Shown: positions 39,028 through 49,420, numbered from the stretch's first letter. The stretch: 64,000 bases of DNA from Vreelandella halophila (GCF_019903425.1 NZ_JACHUZ010000013.1:1710168-1774167), one strand, 5' to 3'. Translations and numbers: made by a program. The notes: generated from the sequence alone by a model not told the origin.

Positions 39028-40341
39028 ATGACCAGGATCCATTGCAGAGCCGGCCAGGTGCTGACACTGATCTGTCTGATGCTGACGACCCTCGTGGCGC
39101 AGGCTGACATGGTGGTGCGCGTTACCGAGGGCGCGGACCAGCGCATGCCCATCGCCGTGGTGCCTTTCGGGAGCAACCATTCCCGGGATGCCCCGGAGGA
39201 TCTGGACACGATTATCCGGGACAACCTGACCATGAGCGGTGATCTCAAGACCCTTGAGCCGTCCCGGATGCTCAGTCTTCCGACGTCTGGGGATGACATC
39301 CACTTCCGGGACTGGCGGGTTCTGGGCCAGCAGTTTGTACTGGTTGGGGAGATGGATTTTGACGCGGAACGCAACCGCTACATCCTCAGCTATGAGCTGT
39401 TCGACGTCAGCCAGCAGGAACGGCTGCTTGGGTCGCGGGCATCCGCCGCGCCTTCGGAACTGCGCACGCTGGCACATCATGTGAGCAACCGCATCTATGA
39501 GCGGGTCACAGGGATTCCCGGTATCTTCAACACCCGGCTTGCCTTTGTGACGCGCACGGGCAGCGGTAATGACGTTGAATACCGGCTCAAGATCAGTGAT
39601 GTGGATGGGTATCGGGATCAGGTTCTGCTGCGCTCCAGTGAGCCGATCCTTTCCCCGGAGTGGTCGCCGGATGGTAAGGAACTGGTCTACGCGTCGTTCG
39701 AGGGTGGCCGCCCTGCCATCTACCGGCAGGTGGTGAGCAGTGGCGAGCGGCGCCGGATTGCTCAGTTCAAGGGGCTCAACTCGGCCCCGGACTGGTCGCC
39801 GGACGGGGAGTCACTGCTGCTGACGCTGTCCAAGGACGGCAGTGCGGACATCTACGAGATGCCCCTGGACAGCCTGGAGCCACGGCGTTTGACCCGGCAT
39901 TACTCCATCAACACCGAGCCAAGCTGGTCACCGGACGGTGAACGCTTTGCCTTCACCTCCGATCGCTCGGGCAATCCCCAGATCTACATCCAGTCCCTGA
40001 GTGGGGGCGAGCCCGAGCGCCTGACCTTTGAAGGCAGCTACAACGCCCATCCGATCTACGGGCCGGAAGGCGAGGAACTTTTCTACATTCACCGGGCCGA
40101 TGGGCGCTTCCTGCTCGGCTCGGTGGATCTGGAGACCGGGGAGGAACGTGTGCTCTCCGGCTCCGAAATTGACGAGGCACCGGCTATGGCACCCAATGGG
40201 CGCCTGGTGCTCTACGTCACCAATGCCGGCGGGCGCAAGGGAGCGCTGGAGATGACCACGGTTGACGGGAATGCGCGTTTCACGCTGCCCGTCAGGCACG
40301 ATGGCATCCGCGATCCCGCGTGGTCGCCGCTGGCGGAGTAA
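39028..40341 (+). CDS. tolB: Tol-Pal periplasmic protein TolB
   Basis: A 437-residue protein with a signal peptide (cleavage near AQADM), an N-terminal alpha/beta domain and a C-terminal six-bladed beta-propeller. WSPDGKELVY-type repeats recur at about residues 210, 255, 298 and 430. It binds Pal at the outer membrane and is released by TolA. It begins 6 bases after tolA. Confidence 0.96.
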   Translation: MTRIHCRAGQVLTLICLMLTTLVAQADMVVRVTEGADQRMPIAVVPFGSNHSRDAPEDLDTIIRDNLTMSGDLKTLEPSRMLSLPTSGDDIHFRDWRVLGQQFVLVGEMDFDAERNRYILSYELFDVSQQERLLGSRASAAPSELRTLAHHVSNRIYERVTGIPGIFNTRLAFVTRTGSGNDVEYRLKISDVDGYRDQVLLRSSEPILSPEWSPDGKELVYASFEGGRPAIYRQVVSSGERRRIAQFKGLNSAPDWSPDGESLLLTLSKDGSADIYEMPLDSLEPRRLTRHYSINTEPSWSPDGERFAFTSDRSGNPQIYIQSLSGGEPERLTFEGSYNAHPIYGPEGEELFYIHRADGRFLLGSVDLETGEERVLSGSEIDEAPAMAPNGRLVLYVTNAGGRKGALEMTTVDGNARFTLPVRHDGIRDPAWSPLAE

Positions 40342-40342
40342 A

Positions 40343-40368
40343 TCCTGATGTTTGCAGTATTATCAGGA
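40343..40368 (+). promoter_or_regulatory. Hairpin in the tolB-pal gap
   Basis: TCCTGAT (40343-40349) and ATCAGGA (40362-40368) form a 7-base-pair stem in the 78-base gap before pal. It might tune relative expression of pal, which is made in large amounts. No T-run follows. Confidence 0.35.
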
Positions 40369-40419
40369 ACATCCTACATTAAGCGTAATCCAAAACCGGA
40401 AAACCAAAAAGGAAGGCCA

Positions 40420-41010
40420 ATGACCGATCTTCTCAAGAACCGTGTACTGATGCTGGGCTTTGCCCTTCTCTTCGTAGCGGGTTGCAGCTCAACTGCAACC
40501 GAACCGGAGGGCTCTGGGTCCAACGGTATGGAAGAGAGCGATATGGAGCAGCAGGGTGATTCCGATGCTGACTCCAGCGATGCCTACGGTGCCGGTGACG
40601 GCAGCGGCGTCTCTGAAGAGGACATGACGGCGGAAGAGCGTGCGCAGAAGTCCCTGGATCAGGCGAAGGAAAAGGCCATGCAGGCCGCTTCCACCATCTA
40701 TTTCGATTTCGACAGCTCCGAGATCCGTCGTGAGTCCCAGTCCATCCTGGAAGCGCATGCGGCTTACCTGGCTGAAGACGACGATGCCAGTGTCGTACTT
40801 GAAGGCCACACCGACCAGCGTGGCAGCCGTGAGTACAACATGGCCCTGGGTGAGCGTCGTGCGGAATCCGTGGCCCGCTTCCTGCGCGTGAACGACGTCT
40901 CCGAGGACCAGATCGAGACCGTCAGCTACGGCGAGGAGCAGCCCGCGGTTGAAGGCAACGACGAAGAAGCCTGGGCTGAGAATCGCCGGGTTGAGATCAA
41001 CTACGAATAA
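40420..41010 (+). CDS. pal: Peptidoglycan-associated lipoprotein Pal
   Basis: The start is ATG 40420 with GGAAGG upstream (196 residues). The lipoprotein signal ends VAGC (Cys at about 22). A very acidic, Ser/Asp/Glu-rich linker follows (about 25-75), then an OmpA-like domain with STIYFDFDSSEIRRES and EGHTDQRGSREYNMALGERR, the peptidoglycan-binding signature. It anchors the outer membrane to the wall and binds TolB. Confidence 0.96.
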   Translation: MTDLLKNRVLMLGFALLFVAGCSSTATEPEGSGSNGMEESDMEQQGDSDADSSDAYGAGDGSGVSEEDMTAEERAQKSLDQAKEKAMQAASTIYFDFDSSEIRRESQSILEAHAAYLAEDDDASVVLEGHTDQRGSREYNMALGERRAESVARFLRVNDVSEDQIETVSYGEEQPAVEGNDEEAWAENRRVEINYE

Positions 41011-41014
41011 GCCC

Positions 41015-41806
41015 ATGCGGAGTCTGTTGACAGCAGGTCTGATTCTGGTGGTGGTCGGAGCCTCTCCGGCCATTGCCCAGAATGACGGCGAGGCACCGTT
41101 GGTGTCCGGGAATGATGCGGAACGCTCAGGAGGCAACTCTGCCGGTGAGCTGTTTTTCCTGGTTGAGGACCTGCGGGCGGAAGTGCAGCATCTGCGCGGC
41201 CAGCTTGAGCAAACCTCCCACCAGGTGAAACGCCTCAGGCAGCAGGCCCGTGAGCGCTACATTGATCTTGATGAGCGACTGGTTGATCTCGATTCACGCC
41301 TGTCGGATCTGGAGGAATCCTCCGGTGAATCCAAAGGCAGTGGGAATACCAGCGACAGTGGTAACAGCGGCGACAGTGATGGTGAAAGTGACGGCGGAGG
41401 GGAATCCGTGTCCTATCGCCAGCCTGATGAGGCCGAGCGTGAAGCCTATGCCTCAATCCAGTACCTGATTCAGGAAGAGCAGGACTATGAGGCGGCCATC
41501 GACGAGATCTACAGCTTTCTCGAGGAATATCCGGAAGGGGATCTGAGCGTCAACGCCTATTACTGGCTGGGGGAACTCTACCTGAGCCAGGGCAAGCACG
41601 AGCAGGCCCAGCAGGCGTTCACAATCGTCACCTCAAGACACGAATCCCATCGCAAGGCGCCGGACGCGCTGTTCAAGCTTGCGGTTGCCCATGATCGTGC
41701 CGGTAATACTGAACAGGCCCGCGAGGTCCTTGATCAGCTCGGAGAGCGTTACCCGGAATCCGAGGCCGCCGCGCTGGGGCGTGAATACCGCAATGAAATG
41801 GGTTGA
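41015..41806 (+). CDS. cpoB: Cell-division coordinator CpoB (YbgF)
   Basis: The start is ATG 41015, 4 bases after pal (263 residues). A signal peptide ends near SPAIAQ, followed by a coiled coil (about 45-100) for trimerisation, a Ser/Gly/Asp linker, and C-terminal TPR repeats (AYYWLGELYLSQGKHEQAQQ and following). CpoB links peptidoglycan synthesis to Tol-driven constriction. Confidence 0.93.
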   Translation: MRSLLTAGLILVVVGASPAIAQNDGEAPLVSGNDAERSGGNSAGELFFLVEDLRAEVQHLRGQLEQTSHQVKRLRQQARERYIDLDERLVDLDSRLSDLEESSGESKGSGNTSDSGNSGDSDGESDGGGESVSYRQPDEAEREAYASIQYLIQEEQDYEAAIDEIYSFLEEYPEGDLSVNAYYWLGELYLSQGKHEQAQQAFTIVTSRHESHRKAPDALFKLAVAHDRAGNTEQAREVLDQLGERYPESEAAALGREYRNEMG

Positions 41807-41816
41807 TCCGAACGGG

Positions 41817-41844
41817 TTGCCAAAACCGAAAATTTAAGTACCAT
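41817..41844 (+). promoter_or_regulatory. Possible promoter of the tRNA-Lys pair
   Basis: TTGCCA (41817-41822) and TACCAT (41839-41844), 16 bases apart, end 13 bases before the first tRNA. Four of six -10 positions match. Read-through from the tol operon is also possible. Confidence 0.4.
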
Positions 41845-41857
41845 ATGCGCCTCGTTT

Positions 41858-41933
41858 GGGTCGTTAGCTCAGTTGGTAGAGCAGTTGGCTTTTAACCAAT
41901 TGGTCGCAGGTTCGAATCCTGCACGACCCACCA
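41858..41933 (+). tRNA. tRNA-Lys (anticodon TTT), copy 1
   Basis: Seventy-six bases including encoded CCA. The acceptor GGGTCGT pairs with ACGACCC, the anticodon loop is CTTTTAA with anticodon TTT, and the T arm contains GGTTCGAATCC. It is identical to the second copy 28 bases downstream. tRNA-Lys after cpoB is a conserved arrangement. Confidence 0.98.
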
Positions 41934-41961
41934 CTATTGTTATGCTTCCCGGTTTTGTCAG

Positions 41962-42037
41962 GGGTCGTTAGCTCAGTTGGTAGAGCAGTTGGCTTTTAAC
42001 CAATTGGTCGCAGGTTCGAATCCTGCACGACCCACCA
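41962..42037 (+). tRNA. tRNA-Lys (anticodon TTT), copy 2
   Basis: An exact copy of the preceding 76-base gene, including CCA. The two are likely processed from one precursor. The 129 bases between this gene and nadA contain no recognisable integrase or terminator hairpin. Confidence 0.98.
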
Positions 42038-42166
42038 TTCCCACCCCCGCTTTTTTACCCCGCAGCCCGGCCGTTTGTATCCGACCATTGAAAAATGCGG
42101 GTGACAGAGGCATAAACGGGTAGGAGACAACCTTTAAACGGCTTACTCAAAGGGTGGTCATACTCC

Positions 42167-43228
42167 ATGACGTACAGGCAGGACCGCATTCTGGTTCAGG
42201 AACATCTGGCGCACGAGCAGGAGGCGCCAACACTGAGTCGGGCCGAGGCGGAGGAACTGCGCACTGCGATCCGGCGTGAGCTTGAGGCGCAGGATGCGGT
42301 CCTGGTGGCCCATTATTACACCGATCCCCTGATCCAGTCTCTGGCCGAGGAAACTGGTGGCTGTGTCGCGGATTCGCTGGAAATGGCCCGTTTTGGCAAC
42401 GAGCATCCGGCCTCGACGCTGGTGGTTGCGGGTGTTCGCTTCATGGGTGAAACCGCCAAGATCCTGAACCCGGAGAAGCGGGTGCTGATGCCGACGCTTG
42501 AGGCAACCTGCTCACTGGATATCGGCTGCCCCGCTGATGAATTCGCGGCCTTCTGTGACCAGCATCCGGAACGGACCGTGGTGGTTTATGCCAACACCTC
42601 GGCGGCGGTCAAGGCACGCGCGGACTGGGTGGTAACCTCCAGCTGCGCGGAGGCCATTATTGACTATCTGGACTCCAGGGGTGAAACCATCCTGTGGGCC
42701 CCGGACAAACACCTCGGGGCCTACATCCAGCGCTCAACCCAGGCGGATATGCTGCTCTGGGATGGCTCCTGCATCGTGCATGAGGAGTTCAAGGGGCAGG
42801 GCGTCGAGGATCTTAAGGCAACCATGCCCGGCGCTGTGGTCCTGGCGCATCCGGAATCGCCGGCGGCGGTGGTTGAGCAGGCGGATGTCGTGGGGTCCAC
42901 ATCCCGGTTGATTGAAGCGGTGCGGACGATGGATGCGCAGGACTTCATCGTGGCCACTGACAGCGGCATCTTCCACAAGATGCACGAAATGGCGCCGGAC
43001 AAGAACCTCATCGAAGCACCCACCGCGGGGCAGGACGCAACCTGCCGCAGCTGTGCCCACTGCCCCTGGATGGCGATGAACGGACTGGACAACGTGCTGC
43101 GTGTGCTGCGCGAACAGGATGAGGAGATCCATGTGGATGCCGCTACGCGCGAGAAGGCGCTCATCCCGCTGCAGCGTATGCTGGACTTTACGGCTGCCCG
43201 CCAGCTCAAGGTGGCCGGTAACGCCTGA
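42167..43228 (+). CDS. nadA: Quinolinate synthase
   Basis: A 353-residue 4Fe-4S enzyme that condenses iminoaspartate with dihydroxyacetone phosphate in NAD synthesis. The three cluster cysteines fall in [19 protein letters not shown] and [26 protein letters not shown] near residue 45 is characteristic. It follows the tRNA-Lys genes as in other gammaproteobacteria. Confidence 0.97.
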   Translation: MTYRQDRILVQEHLAHEQEAPTLSRAEAEELRTAIRRELEAQDAVLVAHYYTDPLIQSLAEETGGCVADSLEMARFGNEHPASTLVVAGVRFMGETAKILNPEKRVLMPTLEATCSLDIGCPADEFAAFCDQHPERTVVVYANTSAAVKARADWVVTSSCAEAIIDYLDSRGETILWAPDKHLGAYIQRSTQADMLLWDGSCIVHEEFKGQGVEDLKATMPGAVVLAHPESPAAVVEQADVVGSTSRLIEAVRTMDAQDFIVATDSGIFHKMHEMAPDKNLIEAPTAGQDATCRSCAHCPWMAMNGLDNVLRVLREQDEEIHVDAATREKALIPLQRMLDFTAARQLKVAGNA

Positions 43229-43236
43229 GGATTGCC

Positions 43237-44676
43237 TTAGCGCTGGCGGTTGGCGCTGACCTGGCGGTTGGCCTCCTCCAGCCGGTCCCGGAGCAGCGTC
43301 TTGCGGGTGTGGTTGGCGGGCGCCCGTTCCAGTGCCTGACGGAATTGGCGCACGGCTGCCTCCGCGTCCCCCAGGAGCAGTAACCGTTCGCCCCGCGCAC
43401 GATGAACCTCGATCAGGTTACCCGCCCGCCCGGCGGCATCGGAAAGGTCACTCCAGAGCGTCGCGTCCCCTCCGTAATCCCGCGTCAGTTTCTCGTAAAG
43501 TCGGGCTGCGGCTTCCGGCTGGTTCAATTCCATGCGGGTATCTGCCAGGGTCCGGCTCAGGGTCAGGTTGCCGGGGTGGCGCTGGAGGTGGCGTTCCAGC
43601 AGTTCCGCGGCCTCTTCGGCCTGGTCATCGCCGCGCAGGGCTCTCGCAAGCTCTGCAACAAGGAAGATGTCGCCCTCGTAGTCGTCCAGCAGCTTCCTGA
43701 GGTGGGGGATTGCCTCGCCGGCCCGGTCAGCGGCAATCAACGCGGCGGCCAGCCCATGGCGTGCCGCATCCGCCTCAAGCCCGCTTTGTTCCTCCTGTTT
43801 TTCCCGGAAGCGTGATATGAACGTTTCCGGATCCTCGCCGTGGTGCAGCCGGACGCGGTTGCGTACCAGGTGGTAGGCGAGCCGTTCGTCGTACCGTTCC
43901 TTATTCCGGAATTCGGAAACCCTTGCCCGCGTATCCGCAACCCGGGATTCGGTCAGCGGGTGGGTTGAGAGGTATTCCGGTGGGCGGTTGCCCTGCAGCC
44001 GGGCCTGACTCAGCATGCGCTCGAACATGGCCGGCATGCCCGCCGGGTCGTAGCCGGCCCGGGCCATGATCTCGATGCCGAGACGATCGGCTTCCTGCTC
44101 ATGGGCACGGCTGTGCCGTAGCATCTGGTCAATGGCCAGTGCCTGGGTGCCGGCGATGGCGGCAATGCCGGCTTCCGAGCCGGTTGCGGCGGTGAGGATG
44201 AGCCCGGCCAGCATGCCGGCGATGGTCAGGGGCGTGCTGCGTTCCTGTTGTTCCAGGCGGCGGGCGTAATGGCGCTGGCTGAGGTGGGCGATCTCGTGGG
44301 CTACCACCCCCGCGAATTCATGTTCGGTTTCGGCGGTGCGGAGCAGGCCGGTGTGGATCCCGATGATGTTGCCGGGGACCGCGAAGGCATTGAGTGACGG
44401 TTCGTTAATGATCAGGGGTGTAATGTCCCTGTCCTGCAGCGGGGCATGGGGGATCATCCGGTGCAGGGTGTCCTCGAAGTACTCCCTGAGCATGGGGTCC
44501 GAAACCAGGGGGGCATTGCGGCGCAGCTGGGTGAGCACCCGCTGCCCTATGGCCCGCTCCTGCTGGCCGGCGATCAGTCCGCCGCTGCCGATCGCCGGTA
44601 GTCTGTTCTCCTCGGCCGGTATCGCCGGCAGGGCAGTCAGGCAGAGGATCAGGAAAAAGACAATGGCGCGTCGCAT
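43237..44676 (-). CDS. bepA: Periplasmic M48 protease/chaperone, BepA (YfgC)-like
   Basis: A 479-residue exported protein with a signal peptide (about 1-20), the zinc motif HEIAH near residue 127, a third ligand probably in EQEADRLG, then TPR helices to the C terminus. This length and the TPR tail match BepA, which degrades misassembled LptD and assists BamA. It is convergent with nadA and divergent from the TusA-like gene. It is more like BepA than the lipoprotein M48 at 4321. Confidence 0.88.
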   Translation of the reverse strand: MRRAIVFFLILCLTALPAIPAEENRLPAIGSGGLIAGQQERAIGQRVLTQLRRNAPLVSDPMLREYFEDTLHRMIPHAPLQDRDITPLIINEPSLNAFAVPGNIIGIHTGLLRTAETEHEFAGVVAHEIAHLSQRHYARRLEQQERSTPLTIAGMLAGLILTAATGSEAGIAAIAGTQALAIDQMLRHSRAHEQEADRLGIEIMARAGYDPAGMPAMFERMLSQARLQGNRPPEYLSTHPLTESRVADTRARVSEFRNKERYDERLAYHLVRNRVRLHHGEDPETFISRFREKQEEQSGLEADAARHGLAAALIAADRAGEAIPHLRKLLDDYEGDIFLVAELARALRGDDQAEEAAELLERHLQRHPGNLTLSRTLADTRMELNQPEAAARLYEKLTRDYGGDATLWSDLSDAAGRAGNLIEVHRARGERLLLLGDAEAAVRQFRQALERAPANHTRKTLLRDRLEEANRQVSANRQR

Positions 44677-44786
44677 AGTTTAACAATGCCAGATCCAGGG
44701 GGGCGGGTACAGGCGGTGGTCTTCCGGTTTTACACGCCATCCATGCTAGGATATCGAGCCAGCGTCAAACCGAACGGAACCAGCCC

Positions 44787-45044
44787 ATGAGCGACAGCGT
44801 GGACCAGCATCTTGATGCCAGCGGTCTGCAGTGCCCAATGCCTCTGCTCAAGACCAAGCTCTGTCTCAATGGCATGAGCCGCGGTCAATGCCTACGTGTT
44901 GTCGCCACGGATCCTGGGTCGGCGCGGGATATTCCCGCCTTTCTCTCGCTGTCGAACCATCAGCTGGAGCAGCAGGAGGAGGCTGAAGGTCGCTGGGTCT
45001 TCCTTATCCGATGCGGCGGGGCCAGCCCTGGAGGGCAGACCTGA
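44787..45044 (+). CDS. TusA-family sulfur carrier
   Basis: An 85-residue protein with the family motif LDASGLQCPMPLLKTK; the Cys is the sulfur-carrying residue. It has the alpha/beta two-layer pattern of TusA/SirA proteins. It overlaps the downstream permease by TGATG. It is probably not the canonical TusA of tRNA thiolation but one of the permease-linked paralogues, which is a context inference. Confidence 0.85.
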   Translation: MSDSVDQHLDASGLQCPMPLLKTKLCLNGMSRGQCLRVVATDPGSARDIPAFLSLSNHQLEQQEEAEGRWVFLIRCGGASPGGQT

Positions 45045-46114
45045 TGCTCCGCATGTTCCGTGAATTCACCGCCCGTTACTTTTCCAATGAAGAAGCCGTC
45101 ATCATTGTTCTGCTACTGGCGGCGTCCTTCCTGGTGATGGCCCTTCTTGGGCGGGTTCTGGCGCCCTTCATCGCCGGCATCATCATCGCCTACATCCTGC
45201 AGGGGCTGGTGGCCAAGCTCTGTCGCCTGGGAGTACCGCACCTTCTGTCAGTGACCCTGGTGTTCGTGTTCTTCATAGGGCTTTTCATTGCTTTCATCCT
45301 GGGTCTTCTGCCGCTGGTCTGGGGGCAGGTGTCGGGGCTGGCAGCGGAGCTGCCCAGAATGATGCGGGCGGCCCAGCAGTACATCGAGACCCTGCCGCAG
45401 GAATACCCGCAGCTTGTCTCAATGGAAGAGGTGAACACGCTGTTCCGGCAGGTGACAACGGAAATGGGCCAGATTACGCAGTGGCTTGTGTCGCTCTCGC
45501 TGGAGAGCATTCCAGGGCTCATCACACTGCTGGTCTATCTGGTGCTGGTGCCGATACTGGTGTTCTTCTTCCTCAAGGACCGGCGCCTGATTCTGGAGCG
45601 GCTTGGCAGCTTCCTGCCCCAGCAGCGGCCAATGATGGACCGCATCTGGCATGAGGTGAACATGCAGTTTGCCAATTTCGTCCGGGGAAAGGCCATTGAG
45701 ATACTGATTGTCGGCGGTGTCACTTACTTCGCGCTCAAGATGATCGGGTTGGAATACGCCGCCCTGCTGAGTCTGCTGGTTGGGTTCTCGGTGGTCATCC
45801 CGTATGTGGGGGCGGCGGTGGTGACGATTCCCATTGCCATGGTGGGACTGTTCCAGTTCGGGTGGAGCGAGGAGTTCTTCTGGCTCATGCTGGTCTACCT
45901 GATCATCCAGGCGCTCGATGGCAATGTGCTGGTACCGCTGCTTTTCTCCGAAGTGGTGGACCTGCACCCGGTGACCATCATGCTCGCGGTTCTGGTGTTT
46001 GGTGGCATCTGGGGCATGTGGGGAGTGTTCTTCGCCATCCCTCTGGCGATTGTGCTCAATGCCATCATGAAAGCCTGGCCGGTCCAGGAGAGCCCCGGGA
46101 CAACAGAAGCCTGA
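45044..46114 (+). CDS. AI-2E/PerM-family permease
   Basis: I use ATG 45044, coupled to the preceding stop and with GGAGG upstream (356 residues). It is a UPF0118/PerM-type protein with about seven to eight membrane segments and the conserved GLITLLVYLVLVPILVFFFLKD and LDGNVLVPLLFSE regions. Members export autoinducer-2 or have other transport roles. The pairing with a TusA-like gene is recurrent in gammaproteobacteria. Confidence 0.88.
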   Translation: MLRMFREFTARYFSNEEAVIIVLLLAASFLVMALLGRVLAPFIAGIIIAYILQGLVAKLCRLGVPHLLSVTLVFVFFIGLFIAFILGLLPLVWGQVSGLAAELPRMMRAAQQYIETLPQEYPQLVSMEEVNTLFRQVTTEMGQITQWLVSLSLESIPGLITLLVYLVLVPILVFFFLKDRRLILERLGSFLPQQRPMMDRIWHEVNMQFANFVRGKAIEILIVGGVTYFALKMIGLEYAALLSLLVGFSVVIPYVGAAVVTIPIAMVGLFQFGWSEEFFWLMLVYLIIQALDGNVLVPLLFSEVVDLHPVTIMLAVLVFGGIWGMWGVFFAIPLAIVLNAIMKAWPVQESPGTTEA

Positions 46115-46186
46115 TGGGCCAGCGCGGCTCTTGTCTCGCCCTGATGCCGCGATTACCATTGCCCTTTTAACCGGATCGGAGCGGAT

Positions 46187-47062
46187 ATGATCACTGGGAG
46201 TCTGGTTGCACTGGTAACCCCGATGGGCGCCGAAGGGCGTATCGATTGGGAATGCCTGGATAAACTGGTGGACTATCACGTCGAGGCGGGTACAAGTGCC
46301 ATCGTGGCTGTGGGGACGACCGGTGAGTCTTCAACACTGGATCCGGACGAACACATCAATGTGATCCGCCGGGTGGTGAATCACGCCAATGGCCGCATTC
46401 CGGTCATTGCTGGTACGGGGGGCAACTCGACCCACGAGGCGGTGGACCTCACCCGTGAAGCGGCGGAAATCGGTGTGGATGCCTGCCTTCTGGTGGTGCC
46501 GTACTACAACAAGCCCACCCAGGAGGGGCTCTACCAGCACTTCCGTACCGTGGCCGAGGCGGTGGACGTCAACCAGATCCTCTACAACGTGCCCGGCCGT
46601 ACCTCCTGCGACATGCTGAATGAGACCACGAATCGGCTGGCCGACATCCCGAACATTGTCGGCATCAAGGATGCCACCGGTAACGTCAGCCGGGGCGAGG
46701 AGCTGGTGCGCATGGTGGGTGACCGGATCGCGGTCTATTCCGGCGATGATGGAACCTCACTGGAGCTTATGCTGCGCGGTGGCAGCGGCAATGTTTCGGT
46801 GACGGCCAATGTCGCGCCGAAACTGATGGCACAGACCTGTGCCGCTGCGGTAAGCGGCGATGAGACGGAAGCCCGCCGGCTGGATGAGATCCTGACCCCG
46901 TTGAACCGCAAGCTGTTCCTGGAGGCCAACCCGATTCCGGTGAAGTGGGCCATGTGCGAGATGGGGCTGATCGGGCCGGGCATCCGCCTGCCCCTGACGC
47001 CGTTGAGCGAGGAATACCACGAGGATGTGCGCGAAGCACTCAGGGCTTCAGGATGCCTCTGA
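46187..47062 (+). CDS. dapA: 4-hydroxy-tetrahydrodipicolinate synthase
   Basis: A 291-residue TIM-barrel enzyme with the Schiff-base Lys in VGIKDATGN and the catalytic Tyr in [11 protein letters not shown]. It condenses pyruvate with aspartate semialdehyde in lysine and peptidoglycan-precursor synthesis. bamC overlaps its last codons, the gammaproteobacterial dapA-bamC arrangement. Confidence 0.97.
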   Translation: MITGSLVALVTPMGAEGRIDWECLDKLVDYHVEAGTSAIVAVGTTGESSTLDPDEHINVIRRVVNHANGRIPVIAGTGGNSTHEAVDLTREAAEIGVDACLLVVPYYNKPTQEGLYQHFRTVAEAVDVNQILYNVPGRTSCDMLNETTNRLADIPNIVGIKDATGNVSRGEELVRMVGDRIAVYSGDDGTSLELMLRGGSGNVSVTANVAPKLMAQTCAAAVSGDETEARRLDEILTPLNRKLFLEANPIPVKWAMCEMGLIGPGIRLPLTPLSEEYHEDVREALRASGCL

Positions 47063-48111
47063 ATCAGACCAACCGCCGACTGCGCCTGACAGCTGCCATC
47101 GCCGTTCTGCCCCTGGCGGGTGGTTGCGGCCTGTTCCCGGACCGCTCCCTGGACTACCGTGAGGAGCCGCTGGGCGAGCCACTTGAGGTGCCCGATGGAC
47201 TTTCCAGGGAGTCTTTCGAGAGTGAATACGTGATCCCGGAGGTGCGCGGTGACGCTACCGTGGAGCAGGACGGGGAGTTTGAGATTCCGCGTCCGCCAGA
47301 CCTGACCGGCCAGATCATGGAAAACAACTATCAGGTTTCCCGCTCAGGGGATCTGAGTTGGTTGATCATCAACGATGTTCCGGGTCGCGTCTGGCCCGCG
47401 ATTTCGGATTTCCTGAATGACCGCGGGGCTGAAGTGGCCTTTGGCGATCCGCGCGCGGGTGTGCAGCAGACCGGTGTTCTCAACCGCTCGGCCCGGGCAC
47501 GTGAGTGGATCGGGATTGGGGGTGAACAGGAACGCCCTCTGGTCCTGCAGGTGCGGGTTGCGCATGGTGTTCAGAGCCGCAGCACGGAAGTCCAGGCACG
47601 GCTTCGAGCTGTGGAAAGCAGCCCCGGGGAGCGTCTTGAGTGGCGTGAAGACGTTGAATACGCCGGACGTGAACAGAGGGTGCTCAAGGACCTGGCGGAT
47701 TACCTGGAAGCCAATGCGGATACGAAGACCTATTCCCGGGTGGCGCTGGATCTGCCCCGTGACGAACGCGTAAGCCGTGAACGTGAAGGCGGCGAGACAC
47801 AGTCACTGGAGCTGGATCTGGCCTTTGATCGCAGCTGGGCAGAGGTGGACCAGGTTCTGGACAGCATGGAACTGGCCGTGGTGGACCGTAACCGCAGTGA
47901 CGGCGTCTGGTATCTGGACCTGCGCACTGAGGAACAGCGCAGCCGCGGTTGGTGGCTCTGGCGCTATCAGGCAGAGGCCGAAATCAATGCGGAGCTGCGG
48001 CTGCAGCAGAGTACCGGGGGCTACCGGCTCAGCCTTGAGCCCCGTGAGCCCCTGGAACAGACGGGTCGGCCCGCCGAGGTTCTGGACAGCCTGTACGAAA
48101 GCCTGCGCTGA
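47053..48111 (+). CDS. bamC: Outer-membrane assembly lipoprotein BamC (NlpB)
   Basis: The start is ATG 47053, preceded by CAGG and overlapping the dapA end by 10 bases (352 residues). The lipoprotein signal ends LAGGC. A long unstructured N terminus (including [12 protein letters not shown]) precedes two helix-grip domains (about 105-220 and 250-350). It belongs to the BAM complex inserting beta-barrel proteins. Confidence 0.9.
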   Translation: MPLNQTNRRLRLTAAIAVLPLAGGCGLFPDRSLDYREEPLGEPLEVPDGLSRESFESEYVIPEVRGDATVEQDGEFEIPRPPDLTGQIMENNYQVSRSGDLSWLIINDVPGRVWPAISDFLNDRGAEVAFGDPRAGVQQTGVLNRSARAREWIGIGGEQERPLVLQVRVAHGVQSRSTEVQARLRAVESSPGERLEWREDVEYAGREQRVLKDLADYLEANADTKTYSRVALDLPRDERVSREREGGETQSLELDLAFDRSWAEVDQVLDSMELAVVDRNRSDGVWYLDLRTEEQRSRGWWLWRYQAEAEINAELRLQQSTGGYRLSLEPREPLEQTGRPAEVLDSLYESLR

Positions 48112-48124
48112 GCGGGCTGCCCTG

Positions 48125-49420
48125 TCAGCCCGTTAGGCCTGCCTGGAGGCCGACGATTGCAAGACCGGCCACCAATGACAGGCCCATGGGCAGGGCCACT
48201 CGGGTGCCCAGGGCTGCCGGGCCGATTACGCCCGCCATTCCGGACTTCACGATATTGTTTACCGCTGAGGCCAGGACGATCCCGATGACGGCGGTCTCCG
48301 TGGTGATCGCCGATTGGGACATGCGCGTCAGCGACAGGGTTATGGCATCCACATCGGCAATGCCCGAGACGGCGGCCAGCGCATAGACCCCCGCATCACC
48401 GAACCATTCTTTCAGCCACTGGCCCACCAGCAGGATCAGCGTCAGCAGGATGCCGAACAGCAGCGCTGGTTTGAGATCCAGGGGGTTACGGTTGAGGATG
48501 GGCTGGTCCACATTCAGTACAGCCCGATTGCGGTACCAGATAAGACCGGCTGGAACATAGAGCAGAAGGGCCATTGCGAGAACGGGCTGAACCAGGCTCG
48601 GTAGCAGCGCTGGGTTGATAACGGCGCAGTAAACCAGAATCCGCGGGAACATGGTGCCGCAGGCAATCAGGATACCGGCCGCCAACTGTGGCGAAAGTGC
48701 CTGTGCGTCCCGCGCCTGGCGGGCAAAATGAAGCGTCAGGGCCGTTGATGAACTCAGGCCCGCGAAAAGGCTGGTGAACAGAATCCCCTTACCGGTCCCG
48801 GCCACCCGGATGGCGAAATAGCCCACGAAGAAGATGCTGGCAATCATCACCACCAGCCACCAGATCTCGTAGGGATTGAGCACGCCGCCCGGGCCGAAGC
48901 CCTCGTTGGGCAGCAGCGGCAGCATCACCACCGAAATCAGCAGCAGCTTGAGTCCGGCATCCAGCTCACCGGCCTGGAGCTTGCCCAGAAGGCCGTGAAT
49001 TTCCGCTTTATTGTCCAGGATGAGTGTTGTGACTACCGCTGCCCCAGCTGCCAGTGCAACATCTAGACTGACGGCCATGACCCCAAAGCTGAATGTCAGC
49101 ATCAGGCCGATGGCGCCTGTAATGCTGTAATCGCCGCTGCGCGGCGCCCGTACCCAGTAGGCCAGCAGGTTCAGGGCCACCAGCCCCAGGAATACCGAGG
49201 GCAGCAGCCAGGGCGAGACCTCCCGGGCAAGCAGCGCCGTGATGCCGCCGAGCAGGCCGGTCAGTGCATGGGTGCGGATGCCCGCGATGCGCTGGCCGGG
49301 ATCCCGGTCGCGGGCCTGCCAGCCGCGCTGTAGCCCCACCAGCATGCCCAGAATCAGTGCCACTCCCAGGTGGAGGGCATCAAGATTGGCCGTGATAAAC
49401 TCGTTGAACAGTGACTGCAT
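48125..49420 (-). CDS. MgtC-like / DUF4010 membrane protein
   Basis: The start is ATG 49420 with GAGGA upstream (431 residues). The N-terminal part has the MgtC/SapB layout (LHLGVALILGMLVGLQRGWQ, then IRTHALTGLLGGI) and the C-terminal part is a DUF4010 domain. About 12 membrane segments are visible. The family is implicated in cation stress or is uncharacterised. It is convergent with bamC. Confidence 0.85.
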   Translation of the reverse strand: MQSLFNEFITANLDALHLGVALILGMLVGLQRGWQARDRDPGQRIAGIRTHALTGLLGGITALLAREVSPWLLPSVFLGLVALNLLAYWVRAPRSGDYSITGAIGLMLTFSFGVMAVSLDVALAAGAAVVTTLILDNKAEIHGLLGKLQAGELDAGLKLLLISVVMLPLLPNEGFGPGGVLNPYEIWWLVVMIASIFFVGYFAIRVAGTGKGILFTSLFAGLSSSTALTLHFARQARDAQALSPQLAAGILIACGTMFPRILVYCAVINPALLPSLVQPVLAMALLLYVPAGLIWYRNRAVLNVDQPILNRNPLDLKPALLFGILLTLILLVGQWLKEWFGDAGVYALAAVSGIADVDAITLSLTRMSQSAITTETAVIGIVLASAVNNIVKSGMAGVIGPAALGTRVALPMGLSLVAGLAIVGLQAGLTG

